This document shows positions 8,201-15,404 of a DNA stretch of 20,662 bases, in pieces (within the stretch, counting starts at the first letter, position 1; each line of letters begins with the position of its first letter). The notes under the pieces are model-generated. The model was not told the DNA's origin. It saw only the letters and a program-made list of their open reading frames with translations, and made no database searches. This DNA comes from CAZKTS01 sp964555735. GTDB lineage: Bacteria > Actinomycetota > Acidimicrobiia > IMCC26256 > PALSA-555. Position numbers and translations under genes: made by a program. Location of the stretch: positions 1 through 20,662 of the forward strand of contig CAZKTS010000397.1 in the NCBI GenBank assembly GCA_964555735.1. The letters are read 5' to 3'.

Positions 8201-8578
8201 ATGAAGGGCTTCGGTTGGCTCACCTTCGCCGGCATCATGCTGATGATCGTGGGCTTCTTCAACGTGATCGGCGGGCTCACCGCGATCGATGGCTCGTCCG
8301 GCTATCTCGTCAACGAGGTGCTGTTCTCGAACCTCGAGACGTGGGGCTGGTTCTTCCTGATCTGGGGCATCATCCAGATCTGCGCCAGCTTCGCGATCCT
8401 GACCGGCCGCACCTGGGGTGCGGTCGTGGGCATCTTCACCGCGTCGCTGAACGCGATCGCGCAGCTCGCGTGGCTGAACACGAACACGACGTGGGCGTTC
8501 ATCGCCATCCTCGTCGACATCCTCGTGATCTACGGCCTGGCCGTGTACGGGGGTCAGCGGTCGAGCGAGACCGTCTGA
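8201..8578 (+). CDS. DUF7144-type small four-helix membrane protein
   Basis: The product is 125 residues from an ATG preceded by a good purine-rich site (gggagggg). It has four hydrophobic helices, roughly residues 6-27, 48-68, 72-92 and 97-118, with short loops. The pattern GWLTFAGIMLMIVGFFNVIGG at the start and ETWGWFFLIWGIIQI in the second helix matches the actinobacterial DUF7144 membrane family, whose function is unknown. It stands alone, 98 bases after the c-di-GMP enzyme, and is followed by a hairpin at 8595-8628. I see no enzyme motif; a structural or stress role would be guesswork. Confidence 0.8.
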   Translation: MKGFGWLTFAGIMLMIVGFFNVIGGLTAIDGSSGYLVNEVLFSNLETWGWFFLIWGIIQICASFAILTGRTWGAVVGIFTASLNAIAQLAWLNTNTTWAFIAILVDILVIYGLAVYGGQRSSETV

Positions 8579-8594
8579 GCACGGGCTGTCGCGT

Positions 8595-8628
8595 CCGGGT
8601 CTCTCGCCGCACCCGGCGGGAGGCCCGG
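8595..8628 (+). terminator. GC-rich hairpin between convergent genes
   Basis: A 14-bp stem (8595-8608 with 8615-8628) closes a 6-base loop. Two of its pairs are G-U in the plus-strand transcript and would be A-C mismatches in the minus-strand transcript, so it suits the gene ending at 8578. No T-tract follows. Confidence 0.5.
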
Positions 8629-8633
8629 CGCGG

Positions 8634-9167
8634 TCAGCTCGGCTCGCGCGACACGTCCGGCAACGCGAGCTGCTCGGCCCACGTGAGGTCGAGTCCTTCA
8701 CCGATGAACCGCGGCGCGGCGAACGCCCACGCCGACGCGATCCAGCGCCGGACCTCCGTCGGGAGGCACGCCTCGAGCTCGCCACCGACCTCGGCGTCGA
8801 CCACCCACCACGAGATCTCGGCGTCGGCACCGACCTTCTCCGGAGGATCGACGTACACGCAGCCGAGCAGCGCGGTCTCGTCCCGGTCGAAGATCGCGTA
8901 GTTGTACGACAGGCGAGCGGCCATCTCGTCGGCGTGGCGCACCAGCTCGTCGAGGTCTTCCTGTCGGGTCAGGTCCGCCGGCGGCCACCCCCACGCCGCC
9001 CCGAAGATCTCGAAGAGTCGCGGCTGGGAGCCCATCACTGCCGGGTAGTCGAGATCGATGTCGTCGGCCGCGATCGGCCGCAGGTGGTGTCCGGTCGGGA
9101 GGTCCAGACGAGCCGGCGGTTCGAAGCCGTCCGGGAGCCACGGCGTTCCAGGTCGGTCGTCCGTCAC
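8634..9167 (-). CDS. GNAT-family N-acetyltransferase
   Basis: The product is 177 residues from a GTG at 9167, or 186 from an ATG at 9194. The start at 9167 is preferred because TAGCCT (9180-9175) would form a -10 element 7 bases upstream, while the ATG at 9194 sits inside a perfect inverted repeat and has no ribosome-binding site. The order of elements fits a GNAT fold: LRPIAADDIDLDYPAVM at the N-terminus, YNYAIFDRDETALLGCVYVDPP as the central strands, then AEISWWVVDAEVGGELEACLPTEVRRWIASAW, in the place of the acetyl-CoA-binding loop and following helix, though the R/QxxGxG/A loop is degenerate. Substrate unknown. It is convergent with the DUF7144 gene. Confidence 0.7.
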   Translation of the reverse strand: MTDDRPGTPWLPDGFEPPARLDLPTGHHLRPIAADDIDLDYPAVMGSQPRLFEIFGAAWGWPPADLTRQEDLDELVRHADEMAARLSYNYAIFDRDETALLGCVYVDPPEKVGADAEISWWVVDAEVGGELEACLPTEVRRWIASAWAFAAPRFIGEGLDLTWAEQLALPDVSREPS

Positions 9168-9174
9168 ACGCCGG

Positions 9175-9180
9175 AGGCTA
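9175..9180 (-). promoter_or_regulatory. -10 element of a probable leaderless promoter for the acetyltransferase gene
   Basis: On the minus strand TAGCCT fits TANNNT and ends 7 bases before the GTG at 9167. The inverted repeat 9184-9211 would then cover the spacer and -35 region. Confidence 0.4.
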
Positions 9181-9183
9181 CGG

Positions 9184-9211
9184 GACGCGTACATCTCGGG
9201 ATGTACGCGTC
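9184..9211. repeat. 28-base inverted repeat, probable operator
   Basis: Two perfect 12-base arms (GACGCGTACATC at 9184-9195 and its complement at 9200-9211) flank a 4-base centre TCGG. It lies directly upstream of the acetyltransferase -10 element, where a dimeric regulator would block or aid RNA polymerase. It also lies about 150 bases upstream of the divergent gene at 9363, so it could serve both. A hairpin in RNA is the alternative reading. Confidence 0.6.
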
Positions 9212-9362
9212 GGCACCCTGGCGGGGCTGACGATCATCCCCACGGCCACCCGGCAACGCCCTGGAGGGCGATGCCTCGGGACCCCGGCTCCCGCATGGTG
9301 CGTCGAGCGACCGAACCCGGCGCACCCTGCCCGCCGAGCGGGCACGAACAAGGAGCAACCCG

Positions 9363-10046
9363 ATGACCACGACCCTGGACCGGCCTCCGGCCCTCCGCAC
9401 CATGACGGTCGAAGTGCCCGACCGCGGCAGCCGTTCGCCGGTCGCCCGCCTCACCGGTCCGCTCGCCCTCGCGGCGGGCCTCCTGATCACCATCGCGCAG
9501 CTCGTCATGCTGCCCTTCGATCCGAAGGACCACGTACCGACGTCGCAGAGTCCCGTCTTCCAGCTCGGTGGCGTCGTGTACATGGCCGGCTTCGTCGTGT
9601 TGATGCTGGCGCTCGTCGGTGCCTACGCGTGGCAGGCGCGTCGCGCCGGCCGGTTCGGACTGCTCGCGTTCGGCGCGGCGGTCGTCGGCACGATGATGCT
9701 CGGCGGCGACCTGTGGTTCGAGACCTTCGCCGTGCCCTCGATCGCCGACGGGCCCGCGGCGGGACGCGTGCTCGGCGCCGACCCGTCCGTGCTGCTGGCC
9801 CTGGGTGCGATCTCGAGCTACCTGCTCTTCGCCGTCGGCTGGGCGGCATTCGGCGTCGCGAGCTATCGCGCCAAGGTCTTCCCGAAGACGATCAGCATCG
9901 CCCTCGTCGTCGGCGGTGTCGTCGGCTTCCAGGCCCTGCTCGCACCGTGGGCCATCCCGCTCGGTCTCGCCGTCGCGGCGCTCGGCGTGTGGATGATCCG
10001 CACGACGAGGAAGGGCGAGCGGCACGCTGCTCGCTCGGCTGCATAG
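9363..10046 (+). CDS. six-helix membrane protein of unknown function
   Basis: The product is 227 residues with a good ribosome-binding site (aaggag) about 9 bases before the ATG. A polar N-terminus of about 30 residues is followed by hydrophobic segments near 31-50, 66-87, 96-115, 137-160, 177-195 and 197-214, and a basic tail (RTTRKGERHAAR) that would be cytoplasmic. I do not recognise a family, and there are no obvious catalytic or cofactor motifs. It is divergent from the acetyltransferase gene, with the 28-base inverted repeat between them, and is followed by a strong hairpin. Confidence 0.75.
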   Translation: MTTTLDRPPALRTMTVEVPDRGSRSPVARLTGPLALAAGLLITIAQLVMLPFDPKDHVPTSQSPVFQLGGVVYMAGFVVLMLALVGAYAWQARRAGRFGLLAFGAAVVGTMMLGGDLWFETFAVPSIADGPAAGRVLGADPSVLLALGAISSYLLFAVGWAAFGVASYRAKVFPKTISIALVVGGVVGFQALLAPWAIPLGLAVAALGVWMIRTTRKGERHAARSAA

Positions 10047-10063
10047 CCACCGCGCGCCCGGGT

Positions 10064-10098
10064 CACGCCCGCTCTCCGACTCGCGGAGGGCGGGCGTG
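10064..10098 (+). terminator. strong hairpin between convergent genes, probably bidirectional
   Basis: A 15-bp stem (10064-10078 with 10084-10098) has one G-U pair in the plus-strand transcript and a 5-base loop (actcg). It lies between the stop at 10046 and the convergent stop at 10115. There is no U-run, which is common for actinobacterial terminators. Confidence 0.65.
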
Positions 10099-10114
10099 CT
10101 CGCGCACGGATGTG

Positions 10115-10792
10115 TCACTCCTCGCCGGCGGACCCCTTCGCGACGACACCGGACTCGTACGCGACCACCACGAGCTGGGCCCGGTCGCGAGCGTGGAGCT
10201 TCGACAGGAGCCTGCTCACGTGCGTCTTCGCCGTCGCGTGCGAGATGAACAAGGTCTCCGCGATCTCCGCGTTGGAGAGCCCGCTCGCCACCGCGACCAG
10301 CACCTCGCGTTCACGCTCGGTGAGCGTTGCGAGTGCACCGTCGTACTGGTCGTCGTGCGATGGTTCCGCCCGTGCGAACTCCTCGATCAAGCGGCGCGTG
10401 ACGCTCGGCGAGAGCAGCGCCTCACCGCTGGCAACGACGTGCACTGCGTGCAACAGGTCGACCGGCCGCGTGTCCTTGAGAAGGAAGCCGCTCGCGCCGG
10501 CCCGGAGCGCGGCGTGCACGTAGTCGTCGCGCTCGAAGGTCGTGAGCATCACCACCTTCACCGGCGACGCCGGTTCGGCGTCCACGATCCGCCGCGTCGC
10601 CTCGATGCCGTCGAGCTTCGGCATCTGGATGTCCATCAAGACGACGTCGGGCCGCGTGCGAGCGACGAGCGCAACCGCTTCAGCACCGTCTGCCGCCTCC
10701 CCGACCACCTCGATGGTCGCGTCGGAGTTGAGCAGGGCGACGAAGCCGCTTCGAACCAGCTCTTGGTCGTCGGCCACTGCGACCCGGATCAC
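10115..10792 (-). CDS. NarL/FixJ-family response regulator
   Basis: The product is 225 residues from a GTG at 10792. The frame is open further upstream, but this start overlaps the kinase stop by four bases (GTGA) and has a purine-rich site (gaggaga) before it. The receiver domain has the acidic pair D8-D9, the phosphoacceptor D54 in VVLMDIQMP, a Thr in MLTTFE and the Lys in FLLKD. A linker leads to a LuxR-type helix-turn-helix in the last 65 residues (LTEREREVLVAVASGLSNAEIAETLFISHATAKTHV as its core). It acts as a DNA-binding transcription factor phosphorylated by the kinase encoded just upstream. Its targets cannot be read from the sequence. Confidence 0.93.
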   Translation of the reverse strand: MIRVAVADDQELVRSGFVALLNSDATIEVVGEAADGAEAVALVARTRPDVVLMDIQMPKLDGIEATRRIVDAEPASPVKVVMLTTFERDDYVHAALRAGASGFLLKDTRPVDLLHAVHVVASGEALLSPSVTRRLIEEFARAEPSHDDQYDGALATLTEREREVLVAVASGLSNAEIAETLFISHATAKTHVSRLLSKLHARDRAQLVVVAYESGVVAKGSAGEE

Positions 10793-11940
10793 GCGCGGCT
10801 CTCCTCGTACGGCAACCACGCCGAGACCTCGAAGCCCCCGCCGGAGCGTGGACCCGCGGCGAAGGTGCCACCGTAGGCCGCGACGCGCTCTCGCATACCC
10901 ACGAGCCCGTAGCCGCCAGGGCCCTCCGGTCGACCGCGCTCGTCGCCGTCGCCGTCATCGCTGATCGTGAGTCGGACCGCGCCCGGGTCGTAGTCCACCG
11001 ACACCGACGCCGTCGCCTGACCCGCGTGCTTCAGCACATTCGTCAGCGCCTCCTGGACGATGCGATACGCAGTGAGATCCACGCTCCGCGGGAGGCCGGC
11101 ACGATCACCCTGGATCGCGACCCTGACGTCGACCTGCGAGCCACCGAGCTCACGAGCGAGGTCGTCGAGGTCGTCGAGGCCACGGGTCGGCCCGGCACCG
11201 TCCGATCCGTCGTCCTCCCGGAGCACGCCGAGCATGCGACGGATCTCGACCAGCGCCGAGCGGCTCACCTCGGCGATGGCATGGAGCGACCGCTTCGCAT
11301 GGTCGGGGTCGGTATCGATGAGGTGCTCACCGGTGCCGGCCTGGACCGCGATCACACCCATCGAGTGGGCGACCACATCGTGGAGCTCCCGCGCGATCCG
11401 CAACCGCTCCCGCGTCGCCGCATTCCTTGCCTCCTCTTCGCGCTCACGCTCGACCGCCGCGGCGCGGTCTTCGAGCGCCACGATGCGCAGCCGGCGCGAT
11501 CGGATGGTGACACCGATCATGAACGCCGAAGTGAAGATGGCGACGTTGAGCGCGAACTGCCCCGCGTCGAACTGCGTGTGACTCACCAGCAGCAGCGCGA
11601 TCAGCGCCACGAACATGAACGCCGCGCCGGCGGCCGTCTTCCATGACGTGCAGGAGATGCCGACGGCGACCGCCGCGACGTACAGGAAGATCGGCGTGAC
11701 GCCCTCGTTGTAGCCGAGCCAGCTCAGCATGACGACGCACGATCCGGCGACGATCAGGACCGCGAGTGCAGCTCGGCGCAGGAAGGCGAACGGGACCGTT
11801 GCACCGAGCACGAGTGCGATTCCCAGCGCGTCCATGGGTTGGTAGTCGGACCTCGGAACGTTGCCCCGCCCCGATGTGCCCAGGAACCCGACGATGACGA
11901 AGGCCGCGGCGATCACCCCGTCGATGATCCACGGGTTCAT
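10789..11940 (-). CDS. DesK/NarL-type membrane sensor histidine kinase (HisKA_3)
   Basis: The product is 383 residues from the ATG at 11940; a GTG at 12006 would add 22 polar residues, and neither start has a clear ribosome-binding site. Five or so hydrophobic segments occupy roughly the first 145 residues, with almost no external domain, so sensing is probably within the membrane. A charged helix (EDRAAAVEREREEEARN) leads to the dimerisation domain with the phosphorylated His at about 187 in ELHDVVAHS. The ATP-binding domain shows the N-box (QEALTNVLKHA), DDGDGD and GGYGLVGMRERV. Its stop overlaps the response-regulator start, so the two proteins form a pair. The signal is unknown. Confidence 0.92.
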   Translation of the reverse strand: MNPWIIDGVIAAAFVIVGFLGTSGRGNVPRSDYQPMDALGIALVLGATVPFAFLRRAALAVLIVAGSCVVMLSWLGYNEGVTPIFLYVAAVAVGISCTSWKTAAGAAFMFVALIALLLVSHTQFDAGQFALNVAIFTSAFMIGVTIRSRRLRIVALEDRAAAVEREREEEARNAATRERLRIARELHDVVAHSMGVIAVQAGTGEHLIDTDPDHAKRSLHAIAEVSRSALVEIRRMLGVLREDDGSDGAGPTRGLDDLDDLARELGGSQVDVRVAIQGDRAGLPRSVDLTAYRIVQEALTNVLKHAGQATASVSVDYDPGAVRLTISDDGDGDERGRPEGPGGYGLVGMRERVAAYGGTFAAGPRSGGGFEVSAWLPYEESRA

Positions 11941-12017
11941 CGTTCGGCCCCGCGTCGGAACGCGACCCGAGGAGCCCTGTGCCGCGGACGACTCCGGGCG
12001 GCTCACTACGTGCAGAT

Positions 12018-12033
12018 CCCGAGATCACTCGGG
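12018..12033. repeat. short inverted repeat in a divergent intergenic region
   Basis: CCCGAG and CTCGGG flank the 4 bases ATCA. The repeat lies upstream of the kinase and about 160 bases upstream of the reductase start at 12196. It might be a regulator site, but six-base GC-rich arms arise easily by chance here. The rest of the 255-base gap (11941-12195) shows no other feature beyond the ribosome-binding site of the reductase gene. Confidence 0.25.
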
Positions 12034-12195
12034 CGTCGGATGCCCCCGCCCACACACGACAGCGTACGGCGAGAACTGCCACCCGTCCGGTGGGCATGCT
12101 CTGGTCAGAGGTCCCGGCACGACGCTCGACCGATGAGTGCGGCGGCGCCGCGCGGTCGACACTGGGAAGCACGCACACCGACGGAGGAGCAACCG

Positions 12196-12786
12196 ATGCC
12201 CGAGCTCTTGGTGGACTTCATCACCTCGTTGGACGGCTACGCGTCCGGCGAGGGCTGGCCCGGATGGTGGGGGCTCGAGGGCCCCGAGTACCTCGCGTGG
12301 CTCGAGGAGGACTCCGATCCCGAGACCACGCTGCTCATGGGCGCGAACACCTACCGGCTCATGTCCGGGTTCGCCACGCAGCCGCCCGAAGGTGCCGGCG
12401 CGGAGGAGGCCGACTCGCTGGCCGGGCTCACGAACGCGCGGAAGGTCGTCTTCTCCTCTTCATTGTCGGCGCCGCTGTCGTGGGCGAACTCCGAGCTCGT
12501 CAGCGGCGACGCGATCGAGGCCGTGCGCCAGATGAAGGAGCAGGGCACCAGCCCGATGAGCACGATCGGCAGCCTCAGCCTCTCCCGGTCATTGCTCCAG
12601 GCCGGTCTCGTCGACCGCTTCCGGGTCGTCTTCTTCCCGGTGATCACCGGGAAGACCGGCAGCGAGCGCATCTACGACGGCTATCCCGACGTCGCGCTCG
12701 ACATGTTGAGCAGCCGGACCTTCGACGGCAGCATCCAGCTCGTCGAGTACGCGCCCCGGGTGCTGGACCGCCCACCGCTGGCCTGA
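12196..12786 (+). CDS. RibD C-terminal/dihydrofolate-reductase-like protein
   Basis: The product is 196 residues from an ATG preceded by ggagg at 6-7 bases. The start (ELLVDFITSLDGYASG) has the family's first strand and SLDGY motif. TTLLMGANTYRLMSGF follows as the nucleotide-binding helix region, then ARKVVFSSSL, IGSLSLSRSLLQAGLVDRFRVVFFPVITGKTG and a C-terminal strand (GSIQLVEYAP). This is the DHFR-like fold used by RibD reductases and by many stand-alone YwjB/YyaP-type proteins whose substrates are unknown. NADPH is the expected cofactor. There are no riboflavin or folate genes nearby. It is divergent from the two-component pair and could be under its control, which is speculation from position only. 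Confidence 0.85.
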   Translation: MPELLVDFITSLDGYASGEGWPGWWGLEGPEYLAWLEEDSDPETTLLMGANTYRLMSGFATQPPEGAGAEEADSLAGLTNARKVVFSSSLSAPLSWANSELVSGDAIEAVRQMKEQGTSPMSTIGSLSLSRSLLQAGLVDRFRVVFFPVITGKTGSERIYDGYPDVALDMLSSRTFDGSIQLVEYAPRVLDRPPLA

Positions 12787-12797
12787 GCCGGGTTCGA

Positions 12798-13637
12798 TCA
12801 GAACTCCTGCGCGGCGACGAGGCGGGCGGCGAGCGGTTCCAGCGTCGCCGTGAGCTCCTCCAGCTCGGCGGGCTCGAGGCACTCGTAGGGCTTCGCTGCG
12901 AGCTCGTCGGTGAGCGCCTCGACGCGGCCCTTGACCGCGCGACCTCGTTCGCTCAGCAGGCCGGCGTCGTCGATCAGCCCGCGGCCGCGCATCCCTTCGA
13001 TCAAGGCGTCGACCTGCGCGGCGGGGAGATGGTGGATGCGCCCGAAGGCGTGCGCCGGCATGCCCAGGTCCAGGGCGAGGAGGACGTGGGCCTCGAGGCC
13101 GCCGATCCCCTCGACCATCAGGGCGGCGATGTGGCCGTCGCCGCGGTGCTCGCGCAACAACGACGCGGCGTGGAAGCACCGCGCCACCACCTCCTCGGGG
13201 ATGGCGATCGCGCGCAGGGCGGCGTACATCGGTCGGCCCTCGATCGGCGCACTGGTCGCCGCGGCGAGGAGGAGGTCAGTCGCGCGCGCGAACGCGGGAG
13301 TGTCGACGTCGTCGCCCAGGATGCGCCGGAGCGCCTTCACACACCCAGCCTCACGAGCGGCGATCGCCGCATCGGGCGTGGTCGTGTCCCACACCTTCGG
13401 GATGTGGCGCGCCACCTCACCGGGCGCGAAGTTGTAGAAGAGCGCGTCCACGACCTCAGCCGGGACCAAGCCCAGGGGTGCTGCCCGTCCGGCGAAGTAC
13501 GTGTCCCAGTAGTCGGTGAAGCCCAGGGCGAACATCGCCTCGTTGGGCTCGTCGGCCGCGTACGGGATGACGCCGATCGGCTCGACCAGCTCGAACATCC
13601 GGCGTGCGATCGCGGCCCCTGGGTCGACGGGGGTCAT
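12798..13637 (-). CDS. SCO6745-family protein
   Basis: The product is 279 residues. The ATG at 13637 overlaps the stop of the upstream YjbR-like gene (ATGA), which fixes the start although the frame is open further upstream. Recognisable family landmarks are FAGRAAPLG (residues about 45-53), DALFYNFAPGEVARHIPKVW, then ARCFHAASLLREHRGDGHIAAL, and a C-terminal GRVEALTDELAAKPYE. These match the family named after Streptomyces coelicolor SCO6745, mainly helical actinobacterial proteins with a C-terminal part resembling a winged-helix transcription regulator. Their biochemical role is not established. There is no signal peptide. It is translationally coupled to the YjbR-like gene and convergent with the reductase gene, whose stop lies 11 bases away. 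Confidence 0.85.
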   Translation of the reverse strand: MTPVDPGAAIARRMFELVEPIGVIPYAADEPNEAMFALGFTDYWDTYFAGRAAPLGLVPAEVVDALFYNFAPGEVARHIPKVWDTTTPDAAIAAREAGCVKALRRILGDDVDTPAFARATDLLLAAATSAPIEGRPMYAALRAIAIPEEVVARCFHAASLLREHRGDGHIAALMVEGIGGLEAHVLLALDLGMPAHAFGRIHHLPAAQVDALIEGMRGRGLIDDAGLLSERGRAVKGRVEALTDELAAKPYECLEPAELEELTATLEPLAARLVAAQEF

Positions 13638-14014
13638 GCGCGCGCCCTGTGCGCGTCGTCGTACGCCGTGCTGACCTTCTTCGGGACGCACATGCGCCAC
13701 GCCTCCACGAGCAGCTCCCGCAGCTCCTCGACATCGATGGCCGCGAGTCGGACGCAGACCCACCGGTACCTCATCTCGGCGGGCCGTGGCATGAGGAACG
13801 TGTCGGGCTCCGATGCCACGAGCGCCTCCCGCTCTTCTCGCGGGAACGCGAAGCCCATGACGGTGTCGTCCTCGGAGAACGCTGCGTAGACGATGCGGCC
13901 GACTCGGAACCTCACCGTGTCACGCACGAGCGCCTCGTATGAACGAGGCAGCGTGGCGGCGATCGCCCGGGCATCGTCGATCGTGGCGGTGACCCTGACC
14001 TTCTCGATTCCCAT
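13634..14014 (-). CDS. MmcQ/YjbR-family protein
   Basis: The product is 126 residues from the ATG at 14014. Longer versions of the frame would run through the tRNA gene and are rejected. The order fits the small MmcQ/YjbR fold: an N-terminal helix (TIDDARAIAATLPRSYEAL), strands in FRVGRIVYAAFSEDDTVMGFAF, then EEREALVASEPDTFLMPRPAEMRYRWVCVRLAAI and a final helix ending VPKKV. The family resembles a DNA-binding CyaY-like fold, but no activity is established. Its stop overlaps the start of the SCO6745-family gene, so the two are made together. Confidence 0.8.
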   Translation of the reverse strand: MGIEKVRVTATIDDARAIAATLPRSYEALVRDTVRFRVGRIVYAAFSEDDTVMGFAFPREEREALVASEPDTFLMPRPAEMRYRWVCVRLAAIDVEELRELLVEAWRMCVPKKVSTAYDDAHRARA

Positions 14015-14075
14015 GCCAGTCAGACGGCCCCTCCGCGGCGAACTCATCGCAACGCCGCTCGCCTCGGCCCCACCG

Positions 14076-14148
14076 TGGGCGCTGAGGGGCTCGAACCCCC
14101 GACCCCCTCCTTGTAAGGGAGGTGCTCTTCCAGCTGAGCTAAGCGCCC
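14076..14148 (-). tRNA. tRNA-Val (anticodon UAC)
   Basis: On the minus strand a 7-bp acceptor stem (GGGCGCT with AGCGCCC), a D-arm (GCTC...GAGC), an anticodon stem CCTCC/GGAGG with loop CTTACAA, and a T-arm with loop TTCGAGC form a full cloverleaf of 73 bases. The anticodon TAC reads GUA-type valine codons. The discriminator is A, and the next genomic bases are CGG, so CCA is not encoded and must be added afterwards. Minus-strand TACTCT (14167-14162) could be its -10 element. Confidence 0.95.
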
Positions 14149-14163
14149 CGTCGAACCCACGAG

Positions 14164-14190
14164 AGTACCGTCGCGGTGCCCAGTACCGTC
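14164..14190. repeat. direct repeat upstream of the cyclic-nucleotide-binding gene
   Basis: AGTACCGTC occurs at 14164-14172 and again at 14182-14190, with an 18-base period. Each copy contains TACCGT, which fits TANNNT. It could represent paired regulator sites or two alternative -10 elements for the gene at 14217. Confidence 0.3.
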
Positions 14191-14216
14191 CGGCCGAGCG
14201 CCTGCCAGGAGGATCC

Positions 14217-14657
14217 ATGACCGACGTCGACCGGCGAGTCGAGCTGCTCCGCGAGGTTCCGCTGTTCACCGCGTGCACCGACGACGAGCTCGCGCGCATC
14301 GGCGCGCTCGCCCAGCCTCGCCACGCCGACGCCGGCGAGGAGCTGTGCCGCCAGGGCGACCCGGGCAGCGAGTTCTTCGTGCTGGTCGACGGGACCGCCG
14401 ACGTGACCGTCGACGGCGACAAGGTCGCAGTGTTCACCGCCGGTTCGTTCTTCGGCGAGATGGCGCTCATCGACGGCGGTGAGCGCACAGCCACGGTCAC
14501 CGCGACCGCGCCATCGGAGCTGCTGGTGCTCGATCGCCACGACTTCAACGAGATGCTCAGCACCGCGATGCCCCACATCGTGCCGAAGCTCGTGGAGACG
14601 ATGGGCCAGCGCATCCGCGAGCTCGCGAAGCACGCCGGGCAGTCACTCCCCTACTGA
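14217..14657 (+). CDS. stand-alone cyclic-nucleotide-binding (CRP-like) domain protein
   Basis: The product is 146 residues from an ATG after a strong ribosome-binding site (aggagg). The longer frame to 13893 runs across the tRNA and is rejected. The whole protein is a cNMP-binding domain: VPLFTACTDDELARIGALA at the N-terminus, DPGSEFFVLVDGTADVTVDG as the beta roll, and the phosphate-binding cassette FFGEMALIDGGERTATVTA with the Glu and Arg that contact the cyclic nucleotide. A C-terminal helix (PKLVETMGQRIRELAKHA) follows, but there is no helix-turn-helix, kinase or channel domain. It may act as a small cAMP-responsive partner of another protein. The 3' end overlaps the convergent gene by 7 bases. 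Confidence 0.85.
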   Translation: MTDVDRRVELLREVPLFTACTDDELARIGALAQPRHADAGEELCRQGDPGSEFFVLVDGTADVTVDGDKVAVFTAGSFFGEMALIDGGERTATVTATAPSELLVLDRHDFNEMLSTAMPHIVPKLVETMGQRIRELAKHAGQSLPY

Positions 14658-15337
14658 CGGGCGGCTCGCAGCCGCTGGGCCAACGCGCGCTCCACCTTCG
14701 TGGCCACCTCGACGAACTCGTCATCGGGCGCGACCACCAGCACGTCGGCCACGAAGGCGCCGGAGCGCCCGATGATCTGCTCGGCGCGGACCTTCCGCTC
14801 CCGGTCACCGTCCTGATAGGCCGCCTCGGCGAGGTAGGCCACGCTCGGTGCACCACCGAGGCGGACGGTGCGATCGTCGGCGAAGGTGTCGGTGACGACG
14901 CCGCGCTCGGAGACCAACGCCGACAGCACCGCCTCGACGCACTCCTCCGCGGGGTCCTCGTCGCGGTACGGCTGCACGAACGCCCGGGCATCGGCGCTCG
15001 TCGCGAACTGGCGCACGTTCTCGTCGAGCAGCACACCGTGCGTGCCCGCGGCCGACCGACGGGCCGCGGTCGTGACCACGGTCGATGCCGCGTCGTCGCT
15101 CGCCTGCTGGATCCCGCGGCACTCGGGCCGTGCCGGCACGGGTAGGTCGACCGCGCCTTCCGCGGTGACCCCGACGGCGGCGAGCGTCCGATCGTCGAGC
15201 AACAGCTCCTCGGGCGCCGCCGGCGCGGCCATCGCCGTCCCCGCGAGGACCACCATCGCGACGAGCCCGGTCAGCACGATCGCCATTCTGCTCGGCCGCG
15301 GGCAGGCCGGGGCTCGACCAGGGCACCGGGGGGTCAT
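14651..15337 (-). CDS. exported two-cysteine protein of unknown function
   Basis: The product is 228 residues from the ATG at 15337, or 211 from an ATG at 15286. Both give a signal peptide: a basic start, a hydrophobic core (MAIVLTGLVAMVVLAGTAM) and AMA-A as a likely cleavage site. The mature protein has two cysteines (in PECRG and AEECVEA), probably disulfide-bonded, with tetratricopeptide-free alternating strands and helices. The layout resembles extracellular sensor-type domains of the PknH C-terminal kind in actinobacteria, but I cannot assign it with confidence. It lies 67 bases downstream of the whiB7-like gene in the same direction and may be part of its transcript. Confidence 0.7.
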   Translation of the reverse strand: MTPRCPGRAPACPRPSRMAIVLTGLVAMVVLAGTAMAAPAAPEELLLDDRTLAAVGVTAEGAVDLPVPARPECRGIQQASDDAASTVVTTAARRSAAGTHGVLLDENVRQFATSADARAFVQPYRDEDPAEECVEAVLSALVSERGVVTDTFADDRTVRLGGAPSVAYLAEAAYQDGDRERKVRAEQIIGRSGAFVADVLVVAPDDEFVEVATKVERALAQRLRAARQ

Positions 15338-15404
15338 GCCCCGGCCGTCGTCACCCCGGCCCGCCGTGTCCGCGGCAAGCTGGTGATCCGTGCTGATGGT
15401 CCCG

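Noticed and set aside
13893..14216. N-terminal extension of the cyclic-nucleotide-binding protein
   Set aside because: It would translate across the tRNA-Val gene; the ATG at 14217 has a strong ribosome-binding site.
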